From an uncultured Anaerotignum sp. (GTDB lineage: Bacteria > Bacillota > Clostridia > Lachnospirales > Anaerotignaceae), in the NCBI RefSeq assembly GCF_905212195.1, contig NZ_CAJMDQ010000022.1:1-27836 (forward strand): a DNA stretch of 27,836 bases, given 5' to 3'. The notes under the pieces were generated by a model, which saw nothing but the letters and a program-made list of their open reading frames with translations, searched no databases and was not told the origin of the DNA. Made by a program: the position numbers and the translations under genes. Positions within the stretch are counted from its first letter, which is position 1. Each line of letters opens with the position of its first letter. This document shows positions 1 through 7,218 of this stretch, one piece after another.

Positions 1-674
1 CCCTGCAGGCCAGGGCTGCCGGCTCTGCCTTCTGTCAGCAGAGGAGAAGAAGCCGGTTCCACACCAATGATCTGCACATCGGGATTCTTTTCTCTCAGAT
101 AACGGCCCACACCTGTGATGGTGCCGCCGGTACCGATGCCTGCCACGAAAATATCCACTTTACCGTCGGTATCTTCGTAGATTTCAGGGCCTGTGGTTTC
201 ATAATGCGCCTGAGGGTTTGCAGGGTTATCAAACTGTCCGGGAATGAACGCGCCGGGGATTTCTTTTGCCAGTTCTTCCGCTTTGGCAATGGCGCCAGCC
301 ATACCCTTTGCCCCTTCTGTCAGCACCAGTTCCGCACCAAAAGCGGACATGAGCAGACGGCGTTCCATGCTCATGCTGTCAGGCATAACGATGATGGCTC
401 TGTAGCCTCTTGCCGCTGCCATAACAGCCAGACCAATGCCAGTATTGCCACTGGTAGGTTCGATGATGGTCGCGCCTGCTTTCAAAAGACCTTTTGCTTC
501 TGCGTCTTCTACCATTTTCTTTGCCACACGGTCTTTGGCACTGCCGCCGGGGTTCAAAAACTCCACTTTTGCCAAAACTTTCGCATCCAGATTATGGATT
601 TCTTCCAAGTGTGTCAGTTCCAGTAACGGCGTTTTGCCGATCAATTCTTCTATATTTTTGTAAATCTTTGCCAT
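1..674 (-). CDS. cysK: Cysteine synthase A (O-acetylserine sulfhydrylase), 3' end cut off by window edge
   Basis: This is the PLP enzyme that makes L-cysteine from O-acetylserine and sulfide in the cytoplasm. The first 224 codons are present and the C-terminal third lies outside the window. Visible family motifs are NPGGSAKDR (the PLP-binding lysine is about residue 47), PTSGNTG at about 73-79 (substrate loop) and the glycine-rich GTGGTITGVGRYL phosphate loop near residue 180. The ATG at 674 is preceded by AAAGGATG. A near-perfect promoter lies about 30 bases upstream, so the leader is very short and leaves no room for a T-box or S-box. The gene is divergent from map. Cystathionine beta-synthase-type paralogs share the fold, but the N-terminus (IYKNIEELIGKTPLLEL) is typical of CysK. 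Confidence 0.95.
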   Translation of the reverse strand, partial: MAKIYKNIEELIGKTPLLELTHLEEIHNLDAKVLAKVEFLNPGGSAKDRVAKKMVEDAEAKGLLKAGATIIEPTSGNTGIGLAVMAAARGYRAIIVMPDSMSMERRLLMSAFGAELVLTEGAKGMAGAIAKAEELAKEIPGAFIPGQFDNPANPQAHYETTGPEIYEDTDGKVDIFVAGIGTGGTITGVGRYLREKNPDVQIIGVEPASSPLLTEGRAGSPGLQ

Positions 675-703
675 GGGAATCATCCTTTCCGCGATTTTTA
701 AAC

Positions 704-732
704 ATAGTATCACTATAGGTTTTGTATGTCAA
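704..732 (-). promoter_or_regulatory. sigma-A promoter of cysK
   Basis: On the minus strand: TTGACA (727-732), a 17-base spacer, then TACTAT (704-709). The predicted transcript starts near 697, giving a leader of only about 23 bases before the cysK ATG. Confidence 0.8.
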
Positions 733-822
733 GCTATTTTTTTCAGCCTGCATCTGTTCTCATATTACCACATTCCGCCGCTGCCTTCAAATAAACTTCA
801 TGCTTGTTTCGCTTTCTTTTCC

Positions 823-851
823 TTGTATACGCTCTTTTTTTGTGCTAGTAT
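823..851 (+). promoter_or_regulatory. Probable promoter of map-MFS operon
   Basis: TTGTAT (823-828), a 17-base spacer, then TAGTAT (846-851) with an extended TG at 843-844. The -35 is poor and the extended -10 carries the call. The map start codon lies 48 bases downstream of the -10. Confidence 0.5.
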
Positions 852-898
852 TTTAATGGAAATATTCATTGATTGAGATATAGAAAGGAACGATTCAA

Positions 899-1768
899 AT
901 GAAAATCGGACGCAACGATCCCTGCTGGTGCGGCAGCGGAAAAAAATATAAAGTCTGCCACGCAGATTTTGACGAAAAACTGGCAGAACTGAAATCCAAA
1001 GGGGAAAAAGTACCTCCCCATTCCCTCATCAAAACACCGGCACAGCTGGAAGGCATCCGCAAAGCCGGCAAACTGAACACAGAAATTCTGGACATGGTAG
1101 CGGAAAACATCCATGCAGGCATGTCCACAGAAGACATCAACAAACTGGTACATGAATACACCATCGCCCACGGCGGCATTCCTGCACCTCTGAACTACTG
1201 CGGATTCCCTAAGAGTGTCTGCACATCCATAAACGATGTCATCTGCCACGGTATCCCCTCTCCCGACGAAATCCTTCAGGACGGGGACATCATCAACGTA
1301 GACGTTACCACCATTCTGGATGGTTATTACGCAGACGCTTCCCGTATGTTCTGCATTGGTCAGGTCAGCGACGAAGCCAAAAAACTGGTGGAAGTCACAA
1401 AAGAATCTGTTGATCTGGCGCTGGCGGAAGTAAAACCCTGGGGGCATCTGGGTGACATCGGTGAAGTCATCAGCAAACACGTTTATGCCCACGGCTATAC
1501 TGTCCTTCATGACATCGGCGGTCATGGCGTCGGCAACGACTTCCACGAAGAACCCTATGTATGCCACATCGGCAAAAAAGGCACCGGCATGCTGCTTGTT
1601 CCCGGCATGGTATTCACCATCGAACCCATGGTAAACGAAGGGGAAGAAGATTTCTTCCAGGATGAAGAAAACGGCTGGACCATCTACACAGAAGACGGTT
1701 CCCTTTCCGCTCAGTGGGAATACACCGTTGCCATTACCGAAGACGGCGTAGAAGTCATTACCCATTGA
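899..1768 (+). CDS. map: Methionine aminopeptidase type I with N-terminal SEC-C zinc motif
   Basis: It removes the initiator methionine from nascent proteins in the cytoplasm. Residues 1-25 form a SEC-C zinc motif (RNDPCWCGSGKKYKVCH; C9, C11, C20, H21) and the M24 peptidase domain follows from about residue 47. The five dinuclear metal ligands are all visible: D135, D146, H209, E242 and E274, plus the substrate-side histidine H117 in CHGIP. Its 289 residues match the SEC-C-bearing clostridial form rather than the ~250-residue core enzyme. The start is set by AGAAAGGA upstream of the ATG. An MFS gene follows 38 bases later with no terminator between. This is probably not the ribosomal-operon map copy usual in Firmicutes, so a paralog elsewhere is likely (inference). 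Confidence 0.95.
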   Translation: MKIGRNDPCWCGSGKKYKVCHADFDEKLAELKSKGEKVPPHSLIKTPAQLEGIRKAGKLNTEILDMVAENIHAGMSTEDINKLVHEYTIAHGGIPAPLNYCGFPKSVCTSINDVICHGIPSPDEILQDGDIINVDVTTILDGYYADASRMFCIGQVSDEAKKLVEVTKESVDLALAEVKPWGHLGDIGEVISKHVYAHGYTVLHDIGGHGVGNDFHEEPYVCHIGKKGTGMLLVPGMVFTIEPMVNEGEEDFFQDEENGWTIYTEDGSLSAQWEYTVAITEDGVEVITH

Positions 1769-1806
1769 TTTGATTCATACAAATGAAAACGTGAGGTGTT
1801 GCATTT

Positions 1807-3003
1807 ATGAACGGTTCCAAACACATTTCCAACTGTTACAGCGCCTTACAGGGACTCTACTGGATGAGTTACGGCGCCATCTATACCTTTGCCGCCGTAT
1901 TCCTTCTGGACAGAAAATTCACGGATTCACAGGTCGGCACACTCATTGCGCTGGCCTGTGTTTTTTCCGCAGTGTTTCAGCCCTTTGCGGCTGCGGCAGC
2001 TGACCGGGGAAAGCGGTTTTCTCTGCGGTCTTTGATGACGCTGATCTGTCTTTTGACCATCGTCCCTATGGTTCTGCTGTTTTTCTTTCCACAGCAAGCC
2101 CTTTCCGGCGTTTGTTATGTGATTCTGCTTCTGCTGCATCTTGCCTTCCAGCCTCTTTTGAGCGCATTAGGCATGCATCTGCTCAATAACGGATATTATC
2201 TGAATTTCGGTGCTGCCCGCGGCATCGGCTCCATGTCCTATGCTGTCCTTGCCTTTTTCCTCGGGTCTTTGACGCTGATCTTCGGCCTGCGCTGTCTGCC
2301 TGTCATTGGCAGTCTGCTGTATCTGCTTATGGCAGTGTTGTTGCAGGCATTTCCAGAAACCAAACGGAGCGGCTCATCCATCGTGTCCTCTCGGGGTACC
2401 GTTTCCATACTGCGGGAAAATCATCGATTTGCTGTCCTCTGTCTGGGTATCATCCTCATTTTCATTTCCCACAGTGCCATCAACACCTACATGATTCAGA
2501 TTCTGCAGAAAATCGGCAAAGGCAATCAGGAACTAGGTCAGGTCATGGCGTACACCGCCGTTCTGGAATTTTTTGTAATGGTCGGTTTTTCCAGATTCGT
2601 CAAAGGACGAGACTGCGGCAATATCATGCGATTCACGGCCATTTTCTTTGTGCTGAAAGCTGTCTTTGTTCCCTTGGCACCCAATCTGCCCATGATTTAC
2701 GTGGCTTTTCTGACACAGATTTTCTCCTTTGCCTTGTTCACACCGGCTTCTGTTTACTATGCCAACGCCATTCTTCCTGCCGGGGACAAAGTAAAAGGGC
2801 AGGCAATGATCACCATTGCCATCACCATCGGCAACATCGCCGGCAGTTTTCTCTGCGGCCATTTCATCACCCTTTGGGGCATCACAGCGGCCATCTTGGT
2901 GACAGCTGCCATTGCCGTCATTGGTCTGATCTGCTTCTTCCTTGGCGCAGAAAAAACAGGGCCCATTATCTTTTCTGAAACGCAAAAAAGTGCCGAATCA
3001 TAA
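1807..3003 (+). CDS. MFS transporter (LacY/nucleoside-symporter-like), substrate unknown
   Basis: A 398-residue membrane protein with about twelve hydrophobic segments, typical of the major facilitator superfamily. The loop after TM2 carries the degenerate motif A (AADRGKRFSLRS, around residues 63-74), and the two six-helix halves are separated by a polar stretch near residue 195 (ETKRSGSSIVSSRGT). The N-terminus (YWMSYGAIYTFAAVFLLDRKFT) resembles the MFS_1_like group that includes lactose and nucleoside proton symporters. The substrate cannot be told from sequence. The ATG is preceded by GTGAGGTG. Being second in the map operon does not point to a substrate. The stop codon TAA is part of a repeated terminator-flank sequence. 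Confidence 0.85.
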   Translation: MNGSKHISNCYSALQGLYWMSYGAIYTFAAVFLLDRKFTDSQVGTLIALACVFSAVFQPFAAAAADRGKRFSLRSLMTLICLLTIVPMVLLFFFPQQALSGVCYVILLLLHLAFQPLLSALGMHLLNNGYYLNFGAARGIGSMSYAVLAFFLGSLTLIFGLRCLPVIGSLLYLLMAVLLQAFPETKRSGSSIVSSRGTVSILRENHRFAVLCLGIILIFISHSAINTYMIQILQKIGKGNQELGQVMAYTAVLEFFVMVGFSRFVKGRDCGNIMRFTAIFFVLKAVFVPLAPNLPMIYVAFLTQIFSFALFTPASVYYANAILPAGDKVKGQAMITIAITIGNIAGSFLCGHFITLWGITAAILVTAAIAVIGLICFFLGAEKTGPIIFSETQKSAES

Positions 3004-3012
3004 GAAAACAAA

Positions 3013-3045
3013 AAAGCTGAAATCCTTTGTATGGATTTCAGCTTT
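3013..3045. terminator. Bidirectional terminator between MFS and thioesterase genes (family member A)
   Basis: A perfect 13-base-pair stem (AAAGCTGAAATCC / GGATTTCAGCTTT) with a 7-base loop, A-rich on the left and CTTATTTT on the right, so it can serve both converging operons. Its sequence recurs at 6052-6081 and 9717-9754. Confidence 0.85.
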
Positions 3046-3093
3046 CTTATTTTCATTGAGATTTTATGACCTATCGCAATTCGGGCGTTTTTC

Positions 3094-3843
3094 TCATGCC
3101 CATAAAATAGCGATTTCCGTCAACACAGTTTCTTCTTCATCAAAAATGAATGTAATGGTTTCCCACTGGCCGTCTTTTTCTTCCACAAATGTTTTGGTAT
3201 GCACCACATCACCTCTGCGGCATTCCTTCCGGTATACCACACGGATGTCCTTCAGTGTCATGCCGTCGTAAATTTCATCAGGCACATCATCCAGCGCCCA
3301 TTCCAGATATTTCACGTTATTGGCATGGCCATTGGTGTCCGTATCCCTGCGGGTCACTGTAAATCTCTGCTGTGCCGTCGGTTCCCCTTCTGGCATCGGC
3401 GGCATACGGAACTTTTCCCCTTCAATGGCAGGGGGCTGGTTGGTGCCGTATTTCTCAATCATATCATCGGGCACATTGGTGGGTTTGCGTTTTGCAAAAT
3501 CCATGTAAATCCAGCGGGACATGCCATCGGCAATCTTTTCTCCCTTTTCGTCAAAGAGGTAATAACCTCTTTCCGCCTGCATTTTCCGGCATTTGTTGCT
3601 CCATGTTTCCAAGCGAATGGTTTCTCTGTGAGCAGGCATGCGGTATACCATGATATGCCAGTTGATAACTGCCCAGCCGCACTGAAGCTCCGTCAGATAG
3701 TCCAAGGTATATCCAAGCGTATCTGAGTGGTCAATGGCCGCGTTTTGCAGGGCAGACAGCAGTGCCGCCGGAGAAAGGGTCCCTTTCTGGTCTACCTGAT
3801 AATAATTGATGGTCTGTTCTTCCGCGTATCCTTTGCGTTCCAT
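3094..3843 (-). CDS. Acyl-ACP thioesterase
   Basis: It hydrolyses acyl-ACP to free fatty acid and ACP, ending or diverting fatty-acid synthesis. The 249 residues form the double hot-dog layout of the FatA/FatB-type family. The signature DTDTNGHANNVKYLEW holds D169, N171 and H173, and YRKECRRGD holds E207 and C208, matching the Asp-Asn-His-Glu(-Cys) set of the plant enzymes. The first hot-dog unit (residues about 1-130) has the usual NYYQVDQKGTLSP opening. The ATG at 3843 is preceded by AAAGGAAGG. It lies 25 bases after cls with no terminator, so the pair forms a lipid operon. Acyl-chain preference cannot be read from the sequence. Confidence 0.92.
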   Translation of the reverse strand: MERKGYAEEQTINYYQVDQKGTLSPAALLSALQNAAIDHSDTLGYTLDYLTELQCGWAVINWHIMVYRMPAHRETIRLETWSNKCRKMQAERGYYLFDEKGEKIADGMSRWIYMDFAKRKPTNVPDDMIEKYGTNQPPAIEGEKFRMPPMPEGEPTAQQRFTVTRRDTDTNGHANNVKYLEWALDDVPDEIYDGMTLKDIRVVYRKECRRGDVVHTKTFVEEKDGQWETITFIFDEEETVLTEIAILWA

Positions 3844-3868
3844 AAAAAACCTTCCTTTCCGGCAGTTC

Positions 3869-5335
3869 TTACAGCATAGGAGAAATGAGCCTTGCCACGG
3901 CTTCTTTCACCTTGAACCACCATCTTCTTCTGTTGTACCATTCTCTGGTGATTTCCACAGAGCTTTTCAGGTCGTTCAAAAAGTCCTGTTCCAGTTCTCT
4001 GGTAAAAGCGGCATCATACAAAAAGGCGTTGACTTCAAAGTTCAGGTCAAAACTGCGGATATCCATATTGGCTGTGCCCACAGAAGACATTTTCCCGTCG
4101 ATGCACAGGCTCTTGGAATGGATGAAACCTCTTTCATACTGATAGCATCTGACGCCTGCTTCCAGCAGCTGTCCCAGATAGGACATACTTGCCCAGTATA
4201 CAAAGAAATGGTCTGGGTTGCCGGGAATCAGTATCCGCACATCCAGTCCTGACAAAGCTGCCACCCGCAGAGCTTCGAAAATACCATCGTCAGGCACAAA
4301 GTAAGGCGTTGTCAGATAAATATGATGCTCCGCTTCATTGATCATTTTGAAATAGCCGTTGTGTACGTTATGCCATTTAGTATCGGGGCCGCTGGAAACA
4401 ATCTGCATGCGGATGCCTTCCGACTGTTCCCGCAGAGGGAAATACCGCTGTTCCAGCTGAACAGCGCCATAACGTGTGGTAAAATTCCAGTCTTTGATAA
4501 AACGCATCTGCATCTGGTCAATGGCGTCGCCTACCACCCGCAGGTGGGTATCCCGCCAAGGGCCATAGCGTTTGACAATGCCAAGATATTCGTCACCGAC
4601 GTTAAAGCCGCCGATATAACCCACTTTCCCATCGATGATACAAAGCTTTCTGTGGTTGCGGTAGTTGATGCGCACAATGAATGGCGGCAAGAACGCTGCT
4701 GTGTATCCACCGGCTGCGTGGAGTTTGTCAAAAAAGTCTTTTGGCAGTCTGGAATTCCCCATGCCGTCATAAAGCAGACGCACTTCCACGCCTTCCTCCG
4801 CTTTTTTCGTCAGTTCTTCCACCAGACGGGTGCCCAGCTTGTCCCCACGCCAGATATAATATTCCAGATGGATAAATTCCTTTGCCTGACGAATGTCACG
4901 GACAAGTGCCTCAAATTTGTCAGCCCCGGTGATAAACCGTGTCACCTTATTGTTGAATGTCATCCAGTTGCCGGAATTCAAATGCAGATAAGCAAGGTCT
5001 GTCAGATATTCCGCATCCACCAGTCTGCCGCCTTTTTCGATGATTTCTTTCTGGGCTTTTACCCTGCCCACACATCGCTCATCCTGCAGCAGGTATTTGT
5101 AATAAACCTCTCGGTCGTACTCCTCTTTGACCCGGAACATCTTTTCCCGCTTGCTGTTTCTGCCGAAAATCATATAAATGACGAACCCAAATACGGGAAT
5201 GAACAGCAGCACCAGAAGCCACGCCCAGCTGCTGGCAGGATTTCTTCGTTCAAAAAACACCACGAAGCCAGCCAAAATCACGTTGATGACCAAAATCCCG
5301 ATGGCGATATACGCCAGAATGGAAACAATCTCCAT
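3869..5335 (-). CDS. cls: Cardiolipin synthase (phospholipase D family)
   Basis: It joins phosphatidylglycerol molecules into cardiolipin at the membrane. The 488-residue protein has two N-terminal transmembrane segments (about 4-27 and 38-57), then two PLD catalytic motifs: H228-x-K230-x4-D235 and H406-x-K408-x4-D413. The start is the ATG at 5335, because AAGGGGGGAAGTCT lies just upstream. An in-frame ATG at 5440 would add 35 residues but sits upstream of the promoter, so it is rejected. Length and architecture agree with Bacillus ClsA-type enzymes (about 480-510). It is the first gene of an operon with the acyl-ACP thioesterase. Confidence 0.95.
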   Translation of the reverse strand: MEIVSILAYIAIGILVINVILAGFVVFFERRNPASSWAWLLVLLFIPVFGFVIYMIFGRNSKREKMFRVKEEYDREVYYKYLLQDERCVGRVKAQKEIIEKGGRLVDAEYLTDLAYLHLNSGNWMTFNNKVTRFITGADKFEALVRDIRQAKEFIHLEYYIWRGDKLGTRLVEELTKKAEEGVEVRLLYDGMGNSRLPKDFFDKLHAAGGYTAAFLPPFIVRINYRNHRKLCIIDGKVGYIGGFNVGDEYLGIVKRYGPWRDTHLRVVGDAIDQMQMRFIKDWNFTTRYGAVQLEQRYFPLREQSEGIRMQIVSSGPDTKWHNVHNGYFKMINEAEHHIYLTTPYFVPDDGIFEALRVAALSGLDVRILIPGNPDHFFVYWASMSYLGQLLEAGVRCYQYERGFIHSKSLCIDGKMSSVGTANMDIRSFDLNFEVNAFLYDAAFTRELEQDFLNDLKSSVEITREWYNRRRWWFKVKEAVARLISPML

Positions 5336-5396
5336 AGACTTCCCCCCTTCTTTCCAAATATAAAATATGAGAAATTCAAATAAAATTCCATAATAT

Positions 5397-5425
5397 AGTA
5401 TACGCAAAATACGTCTGAACCGCAA
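5397..5425 (-). promoter_or_regulatory. sigma-A promoter of cls operon
   Basis: On the minus strand: TTGCGG (5420-5425), a 17-base spacer, TATACT (5397-5402). The expected start near 5390 leaves a leader of about 55 bases before the cls ATG. Confidence 0.65.
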
Positions 5426-5487
5426 GTTGAGGTGCAGCAAAAATTTTGAAAATTTTCACTTTTCCACTTCCCTATTCTTCTAATCTC

Positions 5488-5496
5488 TGATACAAT
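5488..5496 (+). promoter_or_regulatory. Extended -10 promoter of the 5561 gene
   Basis: TGATACAAT fits the extended -10 pattern TGnTAnAAT. The -35 region (TTCCCT, 5468-5473, 17 bases upstream) is weak. Confidence 0.55.
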
Positions 5497-5520
5497 AGAG
5501 TGACGTGAGAAATACAAAGG

Positions 5521-5540
5521 AAAAGCCTTTTGGGCTTTTT
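5521..5540 (+). promoter_or_regulatory. Leader hairpin ahead of the 5561 gene
   Basis: AAAAGCC and GGCTTTTT flank a 4- to 5-base loop in the leader, between the promoter and the AAGGAGG site. The stem is short and followed by only a few T residues, so it could be a weak attenuator, an mRNA-stabilising stem, or the end of a very short leader transcript. Confidence 0.35.
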
Positions 5541-5560
5541 ACTGCAAGGAGGAACATTTT

Positions 5561-6043
5561 GTGAACATTAACGCATCCGATATCATCATTATCGCACTGA
5601 TTGTTGTGGCTGCTCTGCTGGCAGGCGCTTATTATCTGAATAAAAAGACCATGCGCCGCATGATTCAGGCACAGGACTTCATTGACCAGAACCGTATGAC
5701 TGTACAGGCGTTCATCATCGACAAAAAACAGGAAAAACCTTCCGCTACAAACCTGCCTAAAGCTGTTTTCGATCAGCTGCCCAAAATGGCAAAAATGCGT
5801 AAGGCAAATCTGGTAAAAGCAAAAATTGGTCCCCAGATTGTGACACTGATGTGTGATAAACCCGTTTACGAAGTACTGCCCGTGAAAAAATCCCTGAAAG
5901 TGGACATTGCAGGCATGTATATCGTTAGCGTAACCGGCATGAATCTGGCTGATAAGAAAAAGAAAACATTCACAGAAAAAATGACCACACGTATGAACAA
6001 TGTGGTTTCCGATCAGTCCCAGAAAGCAAAAAATAAAAAATAA
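5561..6043 (+). CDS. Small N-terminally anchored hypothetical protein
   Basis: I do not recognise a named family. The 160-residue protein starts with GTG behind an excellent AAGGAGG site. It has one transmembrane helix at about residues 7-27 (IIIIALIVVAALLAGAYYL), followed by KKTMRR, so the rest is predicted to be cytoplasmic. The soluble part (35-140) mixes predicted beta and alpha elements and is basic. The tail from about 130 is very lysine-rich (KKKKTFTEK, QKAKNKK). It is monocistronic with its own promoter. Its TAA stop is embedded in the repeated terminator flank. A basic cytoplasmic domain on a membrane anchor could bind nucleic acid or acidic lipid, but this is only inference. Confidence 0.8.
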   Translation: MNINASDIIIIALIVVAALLAGAYYLNKKTMRRMIQAQDFIDQNRMTVQAFIIDKKQEKPSATNLPKAVFDQLPKMAKMRKANLVKAKIGPQIVTLMCDKPVYEVLPVKKSLKVDIAGMYIVSVTGMNLADKKKKTFTEKMTTRMNNVVSDQSQKAKNKK

Positions 6044-6051
6044 GCAAACAA

Positions 6052-6081
6052 AAAGCTGAAATCATTTAAGATTTCAGCTTT
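6052..6081. terminator. Bidirectional terminator between the 5561 gene and yccF (family member B)
   Basis: A 12-base-pair perfect stem AAAGCTGAAATC / GATTTCAGCTTT with a 6-base loop and CTTATTTTT tail. It is nearly identical to the hairpin at 3013-3045. Confidence 0.85.
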
Positions 6082-6122
6082 CTTATTTTTAAAGAATTTT
6101 ATAAAACTTTCAGATACTGCTT

Positions 6123-6506
6123 TTAGTCTTCCATGGGACGGATTTCCGCGCCAAAAGGCATCAATGCCAGTGCGGCAAATTTGAAATGCTGCAAACCAAA
6201 GGGAATGCCAATGATGGTCAGGCAGCTGACCACACCCATGGAGATAGAGCTGATGCAAAGGCCCAGTCCGCCCAGCAAAATCCAGATGACATTCAAAAGG
6301 ACAGAGCCGGAAGACATGTTCCCGAAATACACTTTCTTACCAAAGGGCATGAGAATCAGCTTCGCAAACTTGAAACACTGCAGCCCCACAGGAATGCCCA
6401 CAACCGTAATGCAGCACAATACACCAGCCAACAGCCAGCATATTGCGGAGAGCAGACCGCCAAATATGATCCACAGGATATTCAGCAATACATTGATGAT
6501 AGACAT
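6123..6506 (-). CDS. YccF-domain inner-membrane protein
   Basis: A 127-residue membrane protein built from two copies of the YccF (DUF307) unit, about 1-60 and 66-122. Each copy ends in a matching motif: GIPVGLQCFKFAKLILMPFG and GIPFGLQHFKFAALALMPFG. About four hydrophobic segments are predicted. The family function is unknown. The start at 6506 is preceded by AAGGAGG inside the end of the upstream gene, whose stop lies one base away, so the two are probably translationally coupled. It is last in the pepP-DUF2161-yccF operon. Confidence 0.9.
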   Translation of the reverse strand: MSIINVLLNILWIIFGGLLSAICWLLAGVLCCITVVGIPVGLQCFKFAKLILMPFGKKVYFGNMSSGSVLLNVIWILLGGLGLCISSISMGVVSCLTIIGIPFGLQHFKFAALALMPFGAEIRPMED

Positions 6507-6507
6507 C

Positions 6508-7218
6508 TCATTCCTCCTTTTCCTTACTTTTTCGATAATATTCTATGACTTTACAATAATCCGGTTCTTCCAGAGCCTTCCGTCCTTCTTCTGACAGACG
6601 ATACACGCCTTTTTCCACCCGTTCAAACCAATGGTATACATTGCTGCGGAGTATGGACATGTACTTTTCTTCCAGTCCCATCTCCCGCAGCTCTCCATAT
6701 GTAACGGCTTCCCGATTTTCCAGAATACAGCACAGATGCAATGCTTTTTCCCGATAAGCCGTCACGATTTTCCTGCGGTTCATGCCGCCGGTATTGGCAG
6801 AAACCTGTCTGTTTTCCAGTTCCGCCTGCAGCCGTTCCCGTTTCTTTCTGTTTTTCCATGCCAAGCTGTCCGAAGGCGTCAGCACCACATCTACGGTCTT
6901 GAGGGGACTATCCAATGCCACTGTTAGCAAACCGATTTCCAGTCGTTTCAGCAATTTCAGCATATTTTTCCAGCTTTTTTCCCGCTGTCCCTTCTGAGGA
7001 CGGGGAATAGCAACAAATACCTGTTCTGTCAGGCTCTGGCGGTCTAATGCCTGATAGACCAGCTTCAGCTGAAAGGATTTTTTCAGCTCCACAATGACCA
7101 GTTCCCCATCTTTTTCCGCCGCAATGTCACAGTCTTTCACTTCTGCCTGCACCCGGTACCCTTCTTCTTCCAGAAAGCGGCAGACAGGCTCGTATAAATC
7201 TGTTTCCGCAAATGTCAT
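6508..7218 (-). CDS. DUF2161 family putative PD-(D/E)XK phosphodiesterase
   Basis: A 236-residue soluble protein. The N-terminal half carries a PD-(D/E)XK-like core: D at about residue 29 (DCDIAAEKDGE), then VIVELKKS with the E-x-K dyad at about 44-46. This matches the DUF2161 family, annotated elsewhere as a putative nuclease-fold phosphodiesterase. The C-terminal part (about 160-225) looks like a winged-helix domain (YGELREMGLEEKYMSILRSN, then EKGVYRLSEEG). The ATG overlaps the pepP stop codon (ATGA at 7215-7218), which implies coupled translation. No substrate is known. A nuclease core joined to a DNA-binding-like domain is consistent with nucleic-acid processing (inference). Confidence 0.8.
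   Translation of the reverse strand: MTFAETDLYEPVCRFLEEEGYRVQAEVKDCDIAAEKDGELVIVELKKSFQLKLVYQALDRQSLTEQVFVAIPRPQKGQREKSWKNMLKLLKRLEIGLLTVALDSPLKTVDVVLTPSDSLAWKNRKKRERLQAELENRQVSANTGGMNRRKIVTAYREKALHLCCILENREAVTYGELREMGLEEKYMSILRSNVYHWFERVEKGVYRLSEEGRKALEEPDYCKVIEYYRKSKEKEE

Noticed and set aside
675..898. T-box, S-box or other cysteine riboswitch before cysK
   Set aside because: The promoter leaves only about 23 bases of leader, too short for any known riboswitch.
1770..2003. 77-codon ORF overlapping the start of the MFS gene
   Set aside because: Out of frame with the MFS gene, no ribosome site in the correct position and no domain.
4322..5383. 353-codon plus-strand ORF opposite cls
   Set aside because: Antisense shadow of cls, which has complete HKD motifs and a ribosome site. 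The shadow protein has Cys/His/Phe-rich composition and no recognisable domain.
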